A stretch of 21,379 nucleotides of DNA. Origin: CAZEDU01 sp964511185. GTDB lineage: Bacteria > Myxococcota > Myxococcia > Myxococcales > Myxococcaceae. This document shows positions 11,891 through 19,132 of the stretch, piece after piece. The stretch spans positions 1 to 21,379 of the forward strand of contig CAZEDU010000087.1 of the NCBI GenBank assembly GCA_964511185.1, in the 5' to 3' direction. Both the position numbers and the translations under genes were made by a program. The notes beneath the pieces were generated by a model. It was not told the origin of the DNA and made no database searches. It worked only from the letters and a program-made list of their open reading frames with translations. The first letter of the stretch is position 1. Every line of letters starts with the position of its first letter.

Positions 11891-11911
11891 CTTTCCCGCG
11901 CCCGTGGAAAG
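11891..11911 (+). promoter_or_regulatory. Hairpin that covers the ribosome-binding site of the lipoprotein gene
   Basis: CTTTCC (11891-11896) and GGAAAG (11906-11911) can pair as a 6-bp stem with a 9-nt loop. The right arm is the purine-rich ribosome-binding site just before the ATG at 11919. There is no U-tract, so it is not a classical terminator. Translational control of the lipoprotein is possible. Confidence 0.35.
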
Positions 11912-11918
11912 AGCTTGG

Positions 11919-12767
11919 ATGATCGACATGCGGACACGGATCCTGATCGCAGCGCTCCTCTGCTTGGCCGCTTGCGAGGAGGCGGTCGATCCGCCCACCG
12001 AGAGCGAGGAGATCGCCAACGCGGTCGGAGATGTCCTGGCGAGCTTCGACGAAACGAGCGAGGCCGCCGCGCTGGCGCTGCGGCCTCCCGCGCGCGTGCG
12101 CCCGCCTTGGCCGCAGCGCCTCTCGCAGTGGCTGCTGCCGGTGGCGCACGCGCACGGCGGCCGGTGCTCGGAAGAGGAGTTCACCCGCTGCCGCACCGGC
12201 AAGCGGCACAGGTACCTGTTCGCCTGCAACATCGGCGCGGCCCGGCTCGACGGCGTCGTCACCATCGCGTACGCGGACGAGGGCTGCTCGCTCGACGACG
12301 TGGGCGAGACGGCGACGCGCACGGCGGAGATCACGCTCTACGGACAGAAGGGGAAGATCGAGCTGTCCGCGCCCGACGGGGGCCAGCGGGTAACGCGCAC
12401 CGAGCGCGGCTTCTCGTACGAAGTGCTCGGGCTGCGCAGGCTCGGCACGTCGGGCGAGCAGACGCTGTTCGACGTGAACGTGAAGAGCCTCTCGCCGCAC
12501 GAGGTGACGGGCGCCTCGCGCGCGGATCGCGTGCTGAGCGAAGGGAAGCTGGAGATCTCCCACGCGCTCACGGGCGCCGCGGTGACGCTCGAGCCGCGCG
12601 CGCTTCAGTGGGACGCGAGCTGCACCTGTCCGGTCCGCGGCACGCTCGAGGGCACCAACGGCCAAGGGGAGAAGGTGACGGTCGAGCTGACCGGCTGCGC
12701 GCAAGCGACCATCACCACCGAAGGGTCGGCCGAGCACGTCACGCTCGACCGGTGCGCGGAGATTTGA
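11919..12767 (+). CDS. Cysteine-rich predicted lipoprotein of unknown function
   Basis: 282 residues. The N-terminus MIDMRTRILIAALLCLAAC is a lipoprotein signal with lipobox L-A-A-C, giving Cys19 as the lipidated residue. Acidic residues follow it, which would not by themselves hold it in the inner membrane. The mature part has eight further cysteines (83, 91, 103, 123, 235, 237, 260, 279), an even number compatible with four disulfides. Regions 100-175 and 180-275 look beta-rich (for example YLFACNIGAARLDGVVTIAY), and a C-T-C-P motif sits at 235-238. No family was recognised. The start at 11919 is favoured by the GGAAAGAG site 5 nt upstream; an in-frame ATG at 11928 would also keep the signal. 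It lies 37 nt after moaA and converges on the GH88 gene with 3 nt between stops. Confidence 0.8.
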   Translation: MIDMRTRILIAALLCLAACEEAVDPPTESEEIANAVGDVLASFDETSEAAALALRPPARVRPPWPQRLSQWLLPVAHAHGGRCSEEEFTRCRTGKRHRYLFACNIGAARLDGVVTIAYADEGCSLDDVGETATRTAEITLYGQKGKIELSAPDGGQRVTRTERGFSYEVLGLRRLGTSGEQTLFDVNVKSLSPHEVTGASRADRVLSEGKLEISHALTGAAVTLEPRALQWDASCTCPVRGTLEGTNGQGEKVTVELTGCAQATITTEGSAEHVTLDRCAEI

Positions 12768-12770
12768 CGC

Positions 12771-15305
12771 TCAGGGTCGGCGCACTTCGAACGCGTCGAT
12801 GGGCTGCCCTGCGCCGTTGTAATCGAAGATGCCCGCCCGCCCGGCGTTTCTCAGCGCGCTGCTGGAGGCGTCGGTGAAGCGGATGATTTCGGTCTGGTCG
12901 AGCCGCACCGACAAGACCACCGGGTTCGTCCCGCTGGCGGTCGCGCTCAGCACGTGGCTGCCGCTGGGGAAGAGCGGCCCGGTCGCCAGGTAGGTGTAGA
13001 CGTAGCCGCGCCGGCGCGCCAGAGACAGCCGCCCATCGGGGCCGACGAACGCGGCGTAGTGGTCTCGTTCGGGAAGCGCCGTGTCCGCGCGCAAGAGCAG
13101 GCCGGCGTGGGTCGAGCGGAGCGGCGTCGAGAGCGTCACCGAGATGCTGTCGCCCGCGGCCGGGAGCCCGGTCCAGAACGCGTAGCTCAGCGGCGCCACA
13201 CCGAGCGCCGCGCTGCCGTTGGTCGAGAACGCGCCGCGCGCGATGAACCAGCTGCCGCCGAGGCCGCTCGTCCGGTTGAAGTCGTCCCGGAACACCGGCG
13301 GCGGCGGCCCACCGGCGATGGTGAACGGTGAGTCGCTGGTGTCCTGCACGAGCGGGTTCGAGGCGTCGGACACGCGGATCCGCCCGTTGGTCGTGGAGAT
13401 CGCCGGCACGGTCCACACGAAGCGGCCGTCGTTCGCCCAAGAGGCCTGCAGCGTCTGCCACGTCGCCCCGCCGTCGGGCGACAGCTCGATTCGCACGCGG
13501 CTCACCCGGCCGAAGCTCGCCCACTCGATGGGGGTCAGCGCGCCGGGCGTCAGCGACTCGCCGCCGTTCGGCGCGCGCACCACGATGCGCGGCGGCACCG
13601 CGGCGCTCGACTGGAAGCGCCGGACGGCCTCGATGAAGTAGTGGTCGCCGTAGATCAAGCTGACGTCGACCTCTTGGTTCGCGGGCAGAAAGCCCACGCC
13701 GTGCGCGAGGATGCCCTGGCTCGCCTCGGGCGCGAGGTATTGCGGCGACGACAGGCTCGACAGCATCGCGAGGGCCTCGCTCCGGTAGTGGCCCGCGCGG
13801 GCGGCGTCGGTCTCCAGCTGGGCGAGCTCGAGCAACGCCGACGACACGATGGCCGCCGCCGACGTGTCTTTCTGGTGGTTCGGCGCATCGAAGTCCCAAT
13901 TGGGGATGCGGTCCGGCGGCAACCGGCTCAGGTAGTAGTCCGTCACGCGCCGCGCGGCCTCGAGCATCCGCGCGTCGCCCGTGTACCGGTACACCAGGGT
14001 GAAGCCGTACACCGCCCACGCCTGGCCGCGCGCCCAAGTTGATTGGTCCGCGTACCCTTGGAACGTCCGCTTGAAGCGAATGGCCCCGGTGGTGGGCTCG
14101 AAGTCGACGACGTGAAACGTGCTCCCGTCGGCGCGCACCACCTCGGCGAGCGTCTTGAGCGCGTGGCTCAACGCCATGTCCCGCCACTCCGCGCGGCCGC
14201 CGTTCTGCGCGGCCCACAGCAGGAGCTCCAGGTTCATCATCGTGTCGACGACCAGGGGCAAGCGCCACTCGGGGTTCCAGTCGGCCGCGCTGATGACGCC
14301 GACGAGCGGCCGGTAACGCGAGGCGAGCGACTCGGCGCTCACCAACAGCACATCTCGGTAGGCGCTCTGCGACGTGAGCCGGTAGCCGTGGCCGAAGCTG
14401 CTCATCATCTTGAAGCCCAGGTCGTGCGTCTGGCGGTTGGTCTTCTGCAGCTCCAGGTTTCGCGTCCAGGTGTCCGCGCGCGTGCGCCACGCCGAGTCGT
14501 TCGTCGCCTCGAAGAGGTACCAAAGGCTCCCGGGGAAGAAGCCCTGGGTCCAGCCGATGAGGTCGGTGTTCGGCACGGTGGTCCAGCTGCCGTCGGTGCG
14601 CGTGGACTTCGGGTACTGCGCCGCGGAGACAGCCTGCGCCGTGCGCTCGAGCTTTCGCCGCGCCAAGTCGATCATCGCCGCGGCGCGCGCGGCGTCGAAG
14701 ACCGGCGGTCCACCGGTGCCGGACACCGAGAAGGCGTCGATCGGCGTCGAGACCCCCGAGTAGTCGAAGATGCCCGACAGGCCGCTGCTCAGCGCCGCGC
14801 TCGACGTATCGGTCGCGCGCAGCACCTCGACGCCGTCCACCGCGAGCGACAAGGTGACGGTGCGCGCGCCGGTCACCGTCAGCGTCAGGCGATGCGCGGC
14901 CCGGGAGACCCGCGGGCCCGACGCGAGGATTTGGTAGACGTACCCGGTGCGCCGCGCCACGCCCACCGCGCCGTCGGGGCCGATGAAGCCGGCGTAGTGG
15001 TCGCGGTCGGGCGACGTCGGGTCGCCGCGCGCCACCACGCCCACGAAGGTCGCGCTGGGGGAGGGGTGGAGCAGCGCGGACACGCCGACGTCCGCCGGCG
15101 GAGCGCCGATCCAAAACGCATAGCTGCTCGGCCGCGTGCCGAGCGCCGCGCTGCCATTCGTCGAGAAGGCGCCGAACGCGACGCGCCACGCGCTCCCGAG
15201 CCCGGTCAGCCGGTTGAACTCATCGGCGAACAGCGGCGACTGCGCCGCAGCGGCGTGGCACCACAGCAGCCCCCCAACGACGACTGAGAGACGAAAGCGC
15301 GCCAT
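12771..15305 (-). CDS. Secreted GH88 unsaturated glucuronyl hydrolase with duplicated flanking beta modules
   Basis: 844 residues. A signal peptide (1-21, ending AAAA before QS) marks export. Residues about 25-195 and 671-841 are two copies of one jelly-roll-like module, sharing GAFSTNGSAALG, RDHYAGF/RDHYAAF-GPDG, RRTGYVY/RRRGYVY and IFDYSG/IFDYNG-PIDAF. The catalytic (alpha/alpha)6 domain spans about 205-565. THDLGFKMMSSFGHGYRLT carries Asp295 and VVDTMMNLELLLWAA carries Asp354, 59 apart, like the Asp88/Asp149 pair of Bacillus glucuronyl hydrolase; QGYADQSTWARGQAW and PNWDFDAPN follow. A small beta domain (578-664, PNGGES to TSDSPFTI) comes next. GH88 enzymes remove the unsaturated uronic acid left by polysaccharide lyases. 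GGAGG precedes the ATG at suitable spacing. The precise substrate is unknown. Confidence 0.88.
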   Translation of the reverse strand: MARFRLSVVVGGLLWCHAAAAQSPLFADEFNRLTGLGSAWRVAFGAFSTNGSAALGTRPSSYAFWIGAPPADVGVSALLHPSPSATFVGVVARGDPTSPDRDHYAGFIGPDGAVGVARRTGYVYQILASGPRVSRAAHRLTLTVTGARTVTLSLAVDGVEVLRATDTSSAALSSGLSGIFDYSGVSTPIDAFSVSGTGGPPVFDAARAAAMIDLARRKLERTAQAVSAAQYPKSTRTDGSWTTVPNTDLIGWTQGFFPGSLWYLFEATNDSAWRTRADTWTRNLELQKTNRQTHDLGFKMMSSFGHGYRLTSQSAYRDVLLVSAESLASRYRPLVGVISAADWNPEWRLPLVVDTMMNLELLLWAAQNGGRAEWRDMALSHALKTLAEVVRADGSTFHVVDFEPTTGAIRFKRTFQGYADQSTWARGQAWAVYGFTLVYRYTGDARMLEAARRVTDYYLSRLPPDRIPNWDFDAPNHQKDTSAAAIVSSALLELAQLETDAARAGHYRSEALAMLSSLSSPQYLAPEASQGILAHGVGFLPANQEVDVSLIYGDHYFIEAVRRFQSSAAVPPRIVVRAPNGGESLTPGALTPIEWASFGRVSRVRIELSPDGGATWQTLQASWANDGRFVWTVPAISTTNGRIRVSDASNPLVQDTSDSPFTIAGGPPPPVFRDDFNRTSGLGGSWFIARGAFSTNGSAALGVAPLSYAFWTGLPAAGDSISVTLSTPLRSTHAGLLLRADTALPERDHYAAFVGPDGRLSLARRRGYVYTYLATGPLFPSGSHVLSATASGTNPVVLSVRLDQTEIIRFTDASSSALRNAGRAGIFDYNGAGQPIDAFEVRRP
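13201..13235. repeat. 35-bp near-identical repeat, copy 1 (C-terminal GH88 module)
   Basis: This stretch matches 15139-15173 at 32 of 35 bases. Both encode the S-T-N-G-S-A-A-L-G segment of the duplicated flanking module. The high DNA match over a short stretch suggests a fairly recent duplication or local gene conversion. Confidence 0.75.
15139..15173. repeat. 35-bp near-identical repeat, copy 2 (N-terminal GH88 module)
   Basis: The partner of 13201-13235, in the same orientation, within the first module of the same gene. The rest of the two modules is recognisably related only at protein level. Confidence 0.75.
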
Positions 15306-15412
15306 GGCTTGAACCCCCCCTCCGGCGGAGAAGATGTTCCATGGGCGCTCCGGCGCGCAGCCGTACGCCGGTCCTACCCTCGAGCAGCGAATCGACGACG
15401 GCGCGACAATCG

Positions 15413-16570
15413 CTATGGCGTCTGGGGCTTGAGCGCCGCCACCGGCACCGACTCGAGCTGGGAGGCGTACGGCGCGATCGCCTCCTGAAACGCCGGCAGC
15501 AACTCCTTCGGCAGCGGCTCGGCGCGCGGGAAGTTCTGGTTGAGCGGGTTCACGTACTTTCCACCGCGCTTGAGCGCGAAGTGCAGGTGCGGGCCGGTGC
15601 TCATCCCGGTGTTGCCGGACAGCGCGACCACCTGCTTCTGCGTCACCCGCGCTCCCTGCCGCACGTGAATCTTGGACAGGTGCAGGTAGCAGGTCTCCAT
15701 GCTGTTCATGTGCCGGATGCACAGCGTGTTGCCGCCGCCTTTGTCCCAGCCGGCGCGCGTCACCGTGCCGTCCGCCACCGCCCACACCGGCGTGCCGATC
15801 GGCGTCCCGTAGTCGACCCCGTTGTGCGCCTTCACGTACTGCAGCACCGGGTGAAAGCGGCTGCCGAACCGGCTCGTCACGTGCGCGTACTTGAGCGGGC
15901 TCTTCAAGAAGGTCTTCCGCGCCGAGGCGCCTTCGTCCGTGAAGTACGAGCGCTCTCCGCTCGGAAGCTCGTAGCGGAACACGCGCCGCTGGCCCACGCT
16001 CGAGCCTTCGTAGCTCGCCGCCAGCACGTCGCCATAGCGGAGCAACCGCCCCTTCGAGACGAACTTCTCCACCACCGCGCGCGCCTTGTCGCCCTTCTGC
16101 ACGTCTCGGTAGAAGTCGATGTCCCACGCGAACACGTCGGACAGCACCATCGCGATGACCGGGTCTTCACCGGCGGCCTTCGCGGCGTCGTAGAGCGAGC
16201 TCGACACCTCGAGCGCCACCAGGTCCACCTTCTTTTCGACCTCGATCGCGCGCTTGACGCCCAGCCACCGGTCGCCTTCCCGCCGCACCTGCCACTCGTC
16301 GACCGCGCTCTGCCGGTAGTCGAACAGCTCGAACACGCCGTCCTTCAACACGACGCGGAATTGGTCGTTGTCGCGCGACCTGCGGAAGTCGAAGACGCCC
16401 TCGAGCGCGCTCGTCACCGCCTCCACGCTCCGCGCGTCGAGGCCGGCGTCGTACAGCGCCTTGGCCAGCGTTTGGCCGGGCGCGATGCGCCGATTGAGAA
16501 CGGTGACGCGGGCTTGCGCGCCGAAGGACCCGAGCAGGAGGACGAGGACGAGCAGGCGAGCGACGTTCAT
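15413..16570 (-). CDS. M23 family metallopeptidase (peptidoglycan endopeptidase-like)
   Basis: 385 residues. A signal peptide (MNVARLLVLVLLLGSFGAQA) directs it to the envelope. Residues 21-220 contain an OapA/LysM-like region (RIAPGQTLAKALYDAGL, DYRQSAVDEWQV) typical of MepM-like proteins. The M23 domain (about 225-345) has the zinc and catalytic residues: His249 and Asp253 in HNGVDYG, and His328/His330 in GPHLHFAL, with SRFGSRFHPVL before them. Such enzymes cut peptide cross-links of peptidoglycan. The ATG at 16570 is chosen because it starts the signal peptide; an in-frame ATG further upstream would add a non-hydrophobic leader. The GH88 gene begins 107 nt downstream on the same strand, and no clear terminator was seen between them. 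The stop is TAG. Confidence 0.92.
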   Translation of the reverse strand: MNVARLLVLVLLLGSFGAQARVTVLNRRIAPGQTLAKALYDAGLDARSVEAVTSALEGVFDFRRSRDNDQFRVVLKDGVFELFDYRQSAVDEWQVRREGDRWLGVKRAIEVEKKVDLVALEVSSSLYDAAKAAGEDPVIAMVLSDVFAWDIDFYRDVQKGDKARAVVEKFVSKGRLLRYGDVLAASYEGSSVGQRRVFRYELPSGERSYFTDEGASARKTFLKSPLKYAHVTSRFGSRFHPVLQYVKAHNGVDYGTPIGTPVWAVADGTVTRAGWDKGGGNTLCIRHMNSMETCYLHLSKIHVRQGARVTQKQVVALSGNTGMSTGPHLHFALKRGGKYVNPLNQNFPRAEPLPKELLPAFQEAIAPYASQLESVPVAALKPQTP

Positions 16571-16671
16571 GGGGCCAGCGGCAAGTGTACCACGCGGCAT
16601 GTCCTCCGAACGCGGGTTAGAACGAGCAGCGGCCCGCGCCGGCAAGCCAGCCGGCGGCCACGTTCGTCACC

Positions 16672-17067
16672 ATGGAGATTCGGCTACGACGCTGGAACGA
16701 CTACGCCCTCGCCGGCGACGGCTTTCGCGTGCTGATCACCCGCTATCGCCCGCGCGGCGTGCGGAAAGAGGATGAGCACTGGGATGCCTGGTGGAAGGAG
16801 GTCGCGCCGAGCGTGGAGCTGCACGCCCTGGCCTACGGCAAGACGGGGCGGCCCCCCCTCGACTGGGAGGCGTACCGGCGCGCCTACTGGAGCGAGATGC
16901 AGTCGCCCGAAGCACGCGCGCGGATCGACCAGCTCGCCGAGCGCGCTCGCTCTGGTGAGACCCTCACGCTGCTTTGCTCGTCGGCCTGCGTCGAAGAGCA
17001 GCGCTGCCACCGAAGCCTGCTCAAGGCGATGGTGCTCGAGCGCGCCCAAGGCGGCGCGGCCCCTTGA
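16672..17067 (+). CDS. DUF488 family protein
   Basis: 131 residues, starting MEIRLRRWNDYALAGDGFRV. The pattern DGFRVLITRYRPRGVRKEDE, then a WDAWWKEVAPSVELH segment, then a C-terminal LTLLCSSACVEEQRCHRSLL matches DUF488 proteins, whose biochemical role is not established. The Cys-containing end (CSSAC, then CH) is the conserved region in the branch with the C-x-x-C/CH pattern; metal or nucleic-acid binding has been suggested for relatives, but nothing here proves it. It is a single-gene unit, divergent from the M23 gene (101-nt spacer) and convergent with the gene at 17068. Its TGA and the opposing TGA together form TGATCA, so no space for a terminator exists between them. The ATG is the only plausible start. 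Confidence 0.8.
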   Translation: MEIRLRRWNDYALAGDGFRVLITRYRPRGVRKEDEHWDAWWKEVAPSVELHALAYGKTGRPPLDWEAYRRAYWSEMQSPEARARIDQLAERARSGETLTLLCSSACVEEQRCHRSLLKAMVLERAQGGAAP

Positions 17068-17616
17068 TCAGCGCCCGCGCTTGGCCTTCAGCCGCTGGTA
17101 CTCGGCCCAGTACGCCCGCGCCTTGTCGAGCAGCTCGATGATCTCGTCCTCGCGCCCGGACAGCCCCACCACCTCGACCTCGTTGGGCGGCGGCTGCTTG
17201 GGGGCGAGCTCGGGATAGGTGGTCACCCCGCGGTTGATCTTCAGCTCCGCCCAGTCGCGGTCGCCGTTCCGCTCGGGGATGTTCCAGGTCAGCCGCAGGT
17301 GCAGGTCGCCTCCGTGCTGCAGCATCAGCGGCCCGAGCACCTGGTGGAGGAACTGCGCGCGCTCGTCGTTGCAGACGAACACCTCGGTCAGAATCACCTC
17401 GAGCCCGATCGGCCGAAACCGCAGGTAGCTGTCCGAGTCCTCGGCCGAGACGATGACCTCCGGCCCGTCCGACTCGAGCACCAGCTTCACCTTCGGCTCC
17501 AGCTCGCGCTTGAGCCGCTCGAGCTCGGCCACCTGGACCTTCAAACGAAACGACAGGACCTCCGCGGTCTCGATGCGCGGCAGATGCGGAGGGGTGGGTG
17601 TGCGCTTGGCGGGAAC
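17068..17616 (-). CDS. Uncharacterised protein, fourth gene of the prkA-yeaH-spoVR cluster, with apparent GTT start
   Basis: About 182 residues if translation begins at GTT (17616-17614), giving PAKRTPTPPHLPRIETAEVL after the first residue. No ATG or GTG exists in frame after the spoVR stop. The next standard start is TTG at 17544, which would remove 24 residues and has no ribosome-binding site. An ideal AAGGAGG sits 6 nt before the GTT. The body shows VQVAELERLKRELEPKVKLV (helical), then a probable alpha/beta part (YLRFRPIGLEVILTEVFVCN, LHLRLTWNIPERNGDRDWAE) and a charged C-terminal helix with KARAYWAEYQRLKAKRGR. No family was recognised. It is in the same frame as spoVR, separated by one TAG, so readthrough would make a fusion. 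Coding reality is supported by codon bias and length. Confidence 0.7.
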   Translation of the reverse strand, partial: VPAKRTPTPPHLPRIETAEVLSFRLKVQVAELERLKRELEPKVKLVLESDGPEVIVSAEDSDSYLRFRPIGLEVILTEVFVCNDERAQFLHQVLGPLMLQHGGDLHLRLTWNIPERNGDRDWAELKINRGVTTYPELAPKQPPPNEVEVVGLSGREDEIIELLDKARAYWAEYQRLKAKRGR

Positions 17617-17622
17617 GGCAGG

Positions 17623-17629
17623 CCTCCTT
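17623..17629 (-). promoter_or_regulatory. Strong ribosome-binding site AAGGAGG before a GTT codon
   Basis: AAGGAGG on the - strand begins 2 nt after the spoVR TAG and ends 6 nt before GTT at 17616. This spacing is ideal and points to the true start of the downstream gene at that codon. No ATG, GTG or TTG in any frame lies at a usable distance. Confidence 0.7.
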
Positions 17630-17631
17630 CG

Positions 17632-19132
17632 CTACAGCTCGACCTTCTTCTCCGAATGGTTCTGCCCGTCGTACCGGAGCATGATGCCCTTGCCCTCGAC
17701 GCGGGTCACCAAATTGACCGGCCGCCGCCACAGCGACTGCACGTTGCGCAGGGTCTCGCGCGCGTAGTCCCCCTTGAGGTCCTGCCCGTCGTGCTTGTGC
17801 GTCAGCATCAGCTCTCCGCGGTTCTCGAAGTTGCCGTCCACCACCTCGATGATCGGCTGCCCGAAGTTGGTGAGCTGCTGCAGGAGCTTCGACTTCACCT
17901 TGCGGAACTCGCGGTCGAGGATCTCCCAGCTGTTGCGCTTCTCGTTGAAGCCGTAGACGAACAGCTTCTGCTCGATCGCGAACTCGGCCGTGAGGAACGT
18001 GTCGATGAAGGTAATGTCGTTGTAGTGCTTGCGCACCTCGAAGACCTTCTCGCGGCCGGCGCCCAGCTTCTTGTCCCAGACGCGGCGGGCGCGCAGGTCG
18101 TCACACTCGTCCCACTCCTTGCCGAACCGCCCCTTGTTCCAGCGGTCCTCGATGTCTCGGAACAGCTCGATGCCCAGNNNNNNNNNNGTAAGGGTTCAGC
18201 GCGCCGGGCCGCGTGCCCATCGTGCCCGCGTGGTGGTCGGCGTAGTCGATGATCTCGTGGTCGGCGAGCGCCCGCGTCGTCATGATCGTCGAGTGCCAGT
18301 AGCTCGCCCAGCCCTCGTTCATGATCTTCGTCTGACCCTGCGGCGCGAAGTAGTACGCCTCCTCACGCAGGATCGCGAGAATGTCGAACTCCCACGGCTC
18401 GAGCGGCGCGTGGTCGAGCAGGAAGAGCAGCACGTCGCGCTGCGGCCGCTCCGGGAACCTCTTGGACCGCGCCTTCTCCTCGTCCACCTTCTTCCGCTGC
18501 GCCTCGAGGAACTCGGCTGGGTTCACGTACCCGCGCATGTACTCGCGGTTGACCTTGAAGCCCTCCACCCGCTCGTTCGCCTTCGCCTCTTCCTCGGCCC
18601 GCTTCGGATCGGGCGCGCGCTTGATGAACGGCGCGTGCTGGTCGATCAGGTTCTCGAGCGACAGCGCCCGGTCGATGAAGTCCTCCACCTTCTCGACGCC
18701 GATCTTGTCGATCCAGCGGCGCACCCGCGTCGCGTGGTTCGCCATCTCGTCGATCATCCGGCGGTTGGTGTGCTGGAACGAGAAGTTGTTCTTGAAGAAG
18801 TCGCAGTGGCCAAAGACGTGCGCCATCACCAACTTCTGGTCGACCTCGGGGTTCGACTCGAGCAGGTACGCGTAGCAGGGGTCGTTGTTGATGACGAGCT
18901 CGTAGATCTTCGACAGGCCGTACTCGTAGCCCTTCGAGAGCTGCTCGTACTCCATGCCCCAGCGCCAGTGCGGGTACCGGTTGGGGAACCCGCCGTACGC
19001 CGCCACCATGTTCATCTCGTCGTACGAGACGATCTCGAAGATGGTCTCGAAGAAGTCCAACCCGAACTCGCGGGCGTAGCCCTCGATCTCGGTCTTCAAG
19101 TCGGCCAGCCGCGGCGTCAGGCTCTTCGGCAT
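17632..19132 (-). CDS. spoVR: SpoVR family protein
   Basis: About 497 residues if the N-run stands for one missing codon. The N-terminal MPKSLTPRLADLKTEIEGYA and SYDEMNMVAAYGGFPNRYPH are typical. YELVINNDPCYAYLLESN, MAHVFGHCDFFKNN, MNEGWASYWH and YADHHAGTM, all rich in His, Glu and Asp, are the family's conserved core. SpoVR was named for a role in the Bacillus spore cortex, but relatives such as E. coli YcgB occur widely in non-spore-formers beside yeaG-yeaH, with starvation or stress links. The molecular function is not established. The start codon shares a base with the yeaH stop (TAATG), so translation is coupled. The stop is TAG, followed in the same frame by the next gene. Confidence 0.93.
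18178..18187. other. Assembly gap (10 Ns) inside spoVR
   Basis: On the - strand the Ns separate A-L-N-P-Y from L-G-I-E-L-F. SpoVR proteins have one residue (often Lys) between NPY and LG, so about 3 nt are really missing. Read literally, the ten Ns shift the frame and seem to split the gene. Confidence 0.95.

Noticed and set aside
12739..15189. An 816-codon open frame on the - strand inside the GH88 gene
   Set aside because: It is an Arg/Ala-rich shadow in another frame of the same strand. The GH88 frame carries the signal peptide, catalytic motifs and duplicated modules.
16640..16660. GCCGGC-AAGCCA-GCCGGC hairpin upstream of the DUF488 gene considered as a terminator or operator
   Set aside because: GCCGGC is self-complementary and common in GC-rich DNA. 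There is no U-tract, and its position gives no clear role.
17021..17731. A 236-codon - strand frame across the spoVR end and the downstream gene
   Set aside because: It is out of frame with both the clear SpoVR C-terminus and the downstream protein, and its composition is typical of a GC-rich shadow.
6778..18187. Apparent frameshifts in the cytochrome c gene, moaA and spoVR suggesting pseudogenes
   Set aside because: Each shift falls exactly at a ten-N filler, and the proteins continue normally on both sides with family-consistent spacing.
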